Assembly (NCBI RefSeq): GCF_000699445.3
Contig: NC_067199.1
Span: 29,224,402-29,288,401 of the forward strand
From: Schistosoma haematobium
Lineage: Eukaryota > Platyhelminthes > Trematoda > Strigeidida > Schistosomatidae
Direction: 5' to 3'
Length of the DNA: 64,000 nt
Part shown: in pieces, positions 60,456-64,000 of the stretch
Position numbering within the stretch: position 1 is the stretch's first letter
How the letters are laid out: every line of letters starts with the position of its first letter
Made by a program: the position numbers and the translations under genes
Notes under the pieces: model-generated
Told to the model about the DNA's origin: nothing
Databases searched by the model: none
What the model saw: the letters and a program-made list of their open reading frames with translations, nothing else

Positions 60456-60760
60456 AATCATACTGATGAATTTTTCAATTATATTAACTTAATTGAATAC
60501 AGTTGTCTATTTCATTATGAAAAGTTCATAGATATTCATCACTTTCATTAAACTTATTCATTTTGTTTTTAACAATACCCCTACTGATTAAATTAAGGTG
60601 TACCTATAAAATAAAAACTGTATGCATCTTTTATGTATTCAATTAAACCGCTAACACTTGAAATGTATCAATTTTAATACTAGAATAGAATTCAAAGGAT
60701 ATTTAAGCAAATATTCTGTTGATCGCCCACTTTTTTCTACCGATGCTAATTTAATTATTT

Positions 60761-60855
60761 TAGATAAATTAAGAAAATAATAGACAATTCTCCAGAATGA
60801 TGATTTTCTTTTTGTTTAAATCGAAAAAAAAGTTTTATGTAACACTAAGTAAATT
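60761..60855 (+). repeat. Direct repeat A flanking SINE
   Basis: 95 bp, about 90% identical to 61019-61115 (shared TAGATAAATTAAGAAAATA, GATTTTCTTTTTGTTTAAAT, TTATGTAACA). Confidence 0.85.
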
Positions 60856-61018
60856 AAGAAAATCCCGCTCGCGGGATTAGTGGATGCTCACTGCTGAGGA
60901 GTTCCATACTAGAACGATATAGCTATCCAATTCTCCCAGGTTTTCCATGGTGATTGACTCATGAATTCAACTATTAAATTATTACAATCTCCCCAAAATC
61001 CCCCTTCTGATAATATTC
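60856..61018 (+). repeat. Hammerhead SINE (family B), 5'-truncated
   Basis: CCCGCTCGCGGG hairpin, hammerhead core CTGAGGA at 60894-60900, stem II GTTC/GAAC, then GATA in place of GAAA, triplet ATC, the 3' part CCAGGTTTTCCATGGTGATT, and the end CCCCCTTCTGATA. 163 bp between two direct repeats. Confidence 0.65.
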
Positions 61019-61115
61019 TAGATAAATTAAGAAAATAGTAGATAATTCTTCAGAATGTTGATTTTCTTTTTGTTTAAATCGAGAAAAAAAGTCTTATGTA
61101 ACAATTAAGTAAATT
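61019..61115 (+). repeat. Direct repeat B flanking SINE
   Basis: 97 bp, second copy of 60761-60855. Differences are mostly single-base changes and 1-bp indels. Confidence 0.85.
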
Positions 61116-61755
61116 CATAAACAATTTTTATCAGTTATGCATATATTTCTTTCAAGGCGGTACATTGAAATTTCAATACATAGAAGACTTTTTAACTATT
61201 TCAAAGGTATTAACTATAAATAAGATAAAAAACTGAACTAAACATTACCAACCTTATTCTGTTGGTTGCATTGAATATCAATGAATAAAACAGATAACTA
61301 GAATAATATTTTCAAGATAAATTAGATCAACTATGAGAATAAGTAAATTTAAGTATCTGAAGACTGTCTTTAACAATGAATTTATAGAAATAAGTTATGT
61401 AATAACATTTTAAAAAAATGTTATCTTTTAAACAATATCTTAAGAAAGTTATAGAATTCAATCAGAAAATTATCTGGATCGGCGTAACTTCATTAATTTC
61501 AGAGAATTTTTAGAAGTGTGGCATCATGATATGGAGAAGCTCAAACAGTTACACTCTGTGATCAACTAAACGGAAAGTTTAATGAGATTACATTTACTCA
61601 TTAGGATGAAAAAGGTTCTCAACATAAGTAAGCAAAATCATGATTATTATGGTAAACCATGTTGTTACTCATCGATTAATTCTAAAAGTTTATCTTTAAT
61701 TAGGGTCAATTTCGATGTTGCCTACAATGATCTTATAAGCTTTCAAACAACTAGT

Positions 61756-61777
61756 AATATATATATATATATATAGT
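61756..61777. repeat. Short (AT)n tract
   Basis: About 10 AT units. Confidence 0.85.
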
Positions 61778-61932
61778 TTTTATATCCGTGTTATATCCTG
61801 ATAAAGATAATGAATGGTGACTGTCGGGATTTATTTCTGTACTAATATTATACGTATACTTTTATTGTATAGTTGTTAAATAACTAAACTGCTCATATTC
61901 GTGTCCCTTTTATTAGGATCTTTATTTTGACC

Positions 61933-62299
61933 CATGAACTGTTATTATACGATTTAACATTCTTGAGTTATACTCAGTCTATCAATTTCTATCTCCCACA
62001 TTCACAGCCACTTTTGACTAAATCTTGTACAAATCTTGTTCCCTATTTTATGGTGTGATGTGCTCTGTTTGGTTGGCATATAAACCCAGTATGTTTGAAA
62101 TAATTGATTGATATCACAGAGGTTGAGATTAGTGTTCTGAAGTTGACAGGTTGGGCTAGGCGGGAAGCAGGACGGATAAGTACTCTAGACTGCTCGTACT
62201 TGTTTTATGCGTCATTGGTCCAATCGATGAATCACTATTCTCTAATTGGTGGTATCGTTACGTTATACATTAATAAGGACACAGGGCACAAGTTATAAC
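61933..62299 (+). repeat. Possible solo LTR (copy 2)
   Basis: Second copy of the repeat at 2636-2998: ATATAAACCCAGTATGTTTG, GGTTGGGCTAGGCGGGAAGC, GCGTCATTGGTCC, and an end AGGACACAGGGCACAAGTTA then TAACA. Confidence 0.4.
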
Positions 62300-64000
62300 A
62301 ATCCGCACACTTAGTACAAGATTACTTATTTTTAAAATTGTAAACATTGTCTTATTCTAAACGTGTGAACATAAACATACAAGTTAGATGACTGTTTTGT
62401 GAACGACATATTTATATGCTAACCTGTATTTTTAGTCTTTAAGACTCCAGTTTCCGAAAATGATAGCACATTAAATTGTTATATAGATCTTCAGAGAAAT
62501 ATTTTTTGTTAGCTAGAAATCCAAGGACTCTTTTGATTGAATATTTCTTTTATGTATTTCTGGCAATCATGGTGGGAAACCTGTAAGAACTTGTTGCACT
62601 GAAGGTTTCCATGAATTCATGTAAAGGTTTATCAATACTATAGTATTTCATTAATTTCACTTTAAAACTCATGGAATTTAGATGGAATCAAATCATTAAA
62701 TTTTTCCATATATGATTCTTATCAGATGGTGCAATAGACATATGGGAATATTGTTGAATACTCATATTATACCCTGTTTCACCTTTTTTTTGGAAATAGT
62801 TGTACTCAATTCAATCTTTATAGAGGTTAATGTGGTCGAACAGCCTAATAGTTACTTTCTTAGATTATTCACATCATTATGTTGCCTTCTGATTTCTTGA
62901 TGAATCACAATTGATTGTAAGCTAACTGTTAAATGGTTAACTTGTTCTATTTTTACATCGACAAAAGTATCTGTTATCTATTCATATATATGTATCTTGT
63001 TTTTTTTCTACTTCATAATAGGTTAAGGTTGCGTTAAGAATAATAATGTTTCCTTCAGAAGAATAATAAATGGTTCTTAGAACAGTTTTTCAACAAAGTA
63101 TTATACTTCAACCTTCCACCTTTTTTTAATACGTTCATTATTACTAAATGAAAACAATAATACAGTACTTAATCAAATATCAGATATTTCAGTAGGTAGC
63201 TCATAGAATATAAACAATGATTCATAAACTTGATTCATAATTGAGTTATTCTTGGTCCTATATCATTTTGTAAATATGTAATGATTTTACAATGAGTAAA
63301 ATTCTACCAAGTATTTGTTAAAGTAAAATAACCTTGAACTGATTATAGTTGACTAAAAATTTCTTCCGATTTGTAGAAAGCATTTAGGTCATTTCCTTGT
63401 CTTATAAAAATATCGACTTCATTTATTTACATCATTTCTTATGAATGAATAAAATTATTATTGTATTATTCACTAAACAATTACTGAAATCCTCATATTT
63501 TACACTAGGTAGTTGAGTAAACATGATTATTCCATCACTGTGAATGAAGTGAATACACTGGCACGTTATCATTTATTTTAAAAGAACTCAATAGAATGTA
63601 AATCTAGATAAATAAAAGACATCGGAAGTTAATGACATTCTGAACATATTTTAATATATAAGTAAATAAAACACAATTTTGATCTTTGCCATTTATTTTA
63701 ATAATTTAGTAGAGATAACTTAAAGAAGTTTACATATATATGAAATGAAATTGTGCGTTTAATAAACAGAATCAATATACATCAGACAGGGTGTGAAAAA
63801 ATGACAGTGCAATTACCAATTCGATTAATTGTTCGGTAGAATTCAATTGGAAATAATAAAGTGGAGTGAGTGCTACGTAAATTAATCATGCGTTCAGGAG
63901 AGTGGTAGTGATATTAAAGCAACAATAATAATATAATTTATGTGAATAAACATAACAGCAACAACAATATTTGACTAAGAAAGGTTGTATATACATTAGT
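62300..64000. other. AT-rich sequence, nothing recognised
   Basis: No conserved coding text or repeat pair seen. Low-complexity A/T runs are frequent. It could hold UTR or intron of a gene beyond the window. Confidence 0.35.

Noticed and set aside
1..64000. CRISPR arrays, bacterial operons, rRNA genes
   Set aside because: No regularly spaced repeats, no ribosome binding sites with prokaryotic genes, no rRNA-like sequence; the window is eukaryotic.

Overview
This is AT-rich metazoan nuclear DNA and almost certainly comes from a schistosome (blood fluke, Schistosoma or a close relative). The reasons are long AT-rich introns, a cluster of very short introns at the 5' end of a gene, several RTE-like and CR1-like non-LTR retrotransposon families, and many dispersed tRNA-related SINEs that carry hammerhead ribozyme sequences of the Smalpha type. 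No bacterial-style genes or operons are present.

The main gene is a complete WDR11 orthologue on the + strand (22140-54205). I reconstructed 22 coding exons with GT/AG junctions and consistent phase throughout. They encode about 1383 residues, compared with 1224 in human WDR11. The first five introns are 31-45 nt long, and the remaining sixteen are about 0.5-4.3 kb. WDR11 is a two-propeller WD40 protein with a C-terminal alpha-solenoid. In other animals it works in a trans-Golgi complex that captures endosome-derived vesicles, and it has been linked to cilia and Hedgehog signalling.

On the - strand, between about 5.3 and 17.9 kb and possibly to 21.5 kb, I found a set of phase-compatible exons (17856-17940, 12640-12695, 12227-12339, 11203-11314, 5348-5509). 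They read as the last ~175 residues of a protein I do not recognise. A candidate first exon at 21392-21553 would place the two genes head to head, about 590 bp between their start codons.

The rest is repeats. 1-5.3 kb: SINEs with hammerheads (one with all core positions intact at 1488-1533), a possible solo LTR, and a short structured RTE 5' module. 5.5-8 kb: SINE and LINE 3' ends. 8.07-11.1 kb: a near full-length but inactivated RTE element lying in an intron of the - strand gene. 13.5-21.2 kb: three decayed CR1-like LINEs. Inside WDR11 introns: an inverted hammerhead-SINE pair, LINE composites, an apparently 5'-inverted RTE copy, further RTE fragments, a sense-strand hammerhead with an intact core near exon 17, a head-to-tail hammerhead SINE, a MITE and a possible LTR. 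54.2-64 kb: an AT-rich intergenic region with RTE fragments, a MITE with an 8-bp target duplication, and a hammerhead SINE flanked by ~95-bp direct repeats.

All homology statements rest on reading the sequence and on recalled family knowledge; no search was run.
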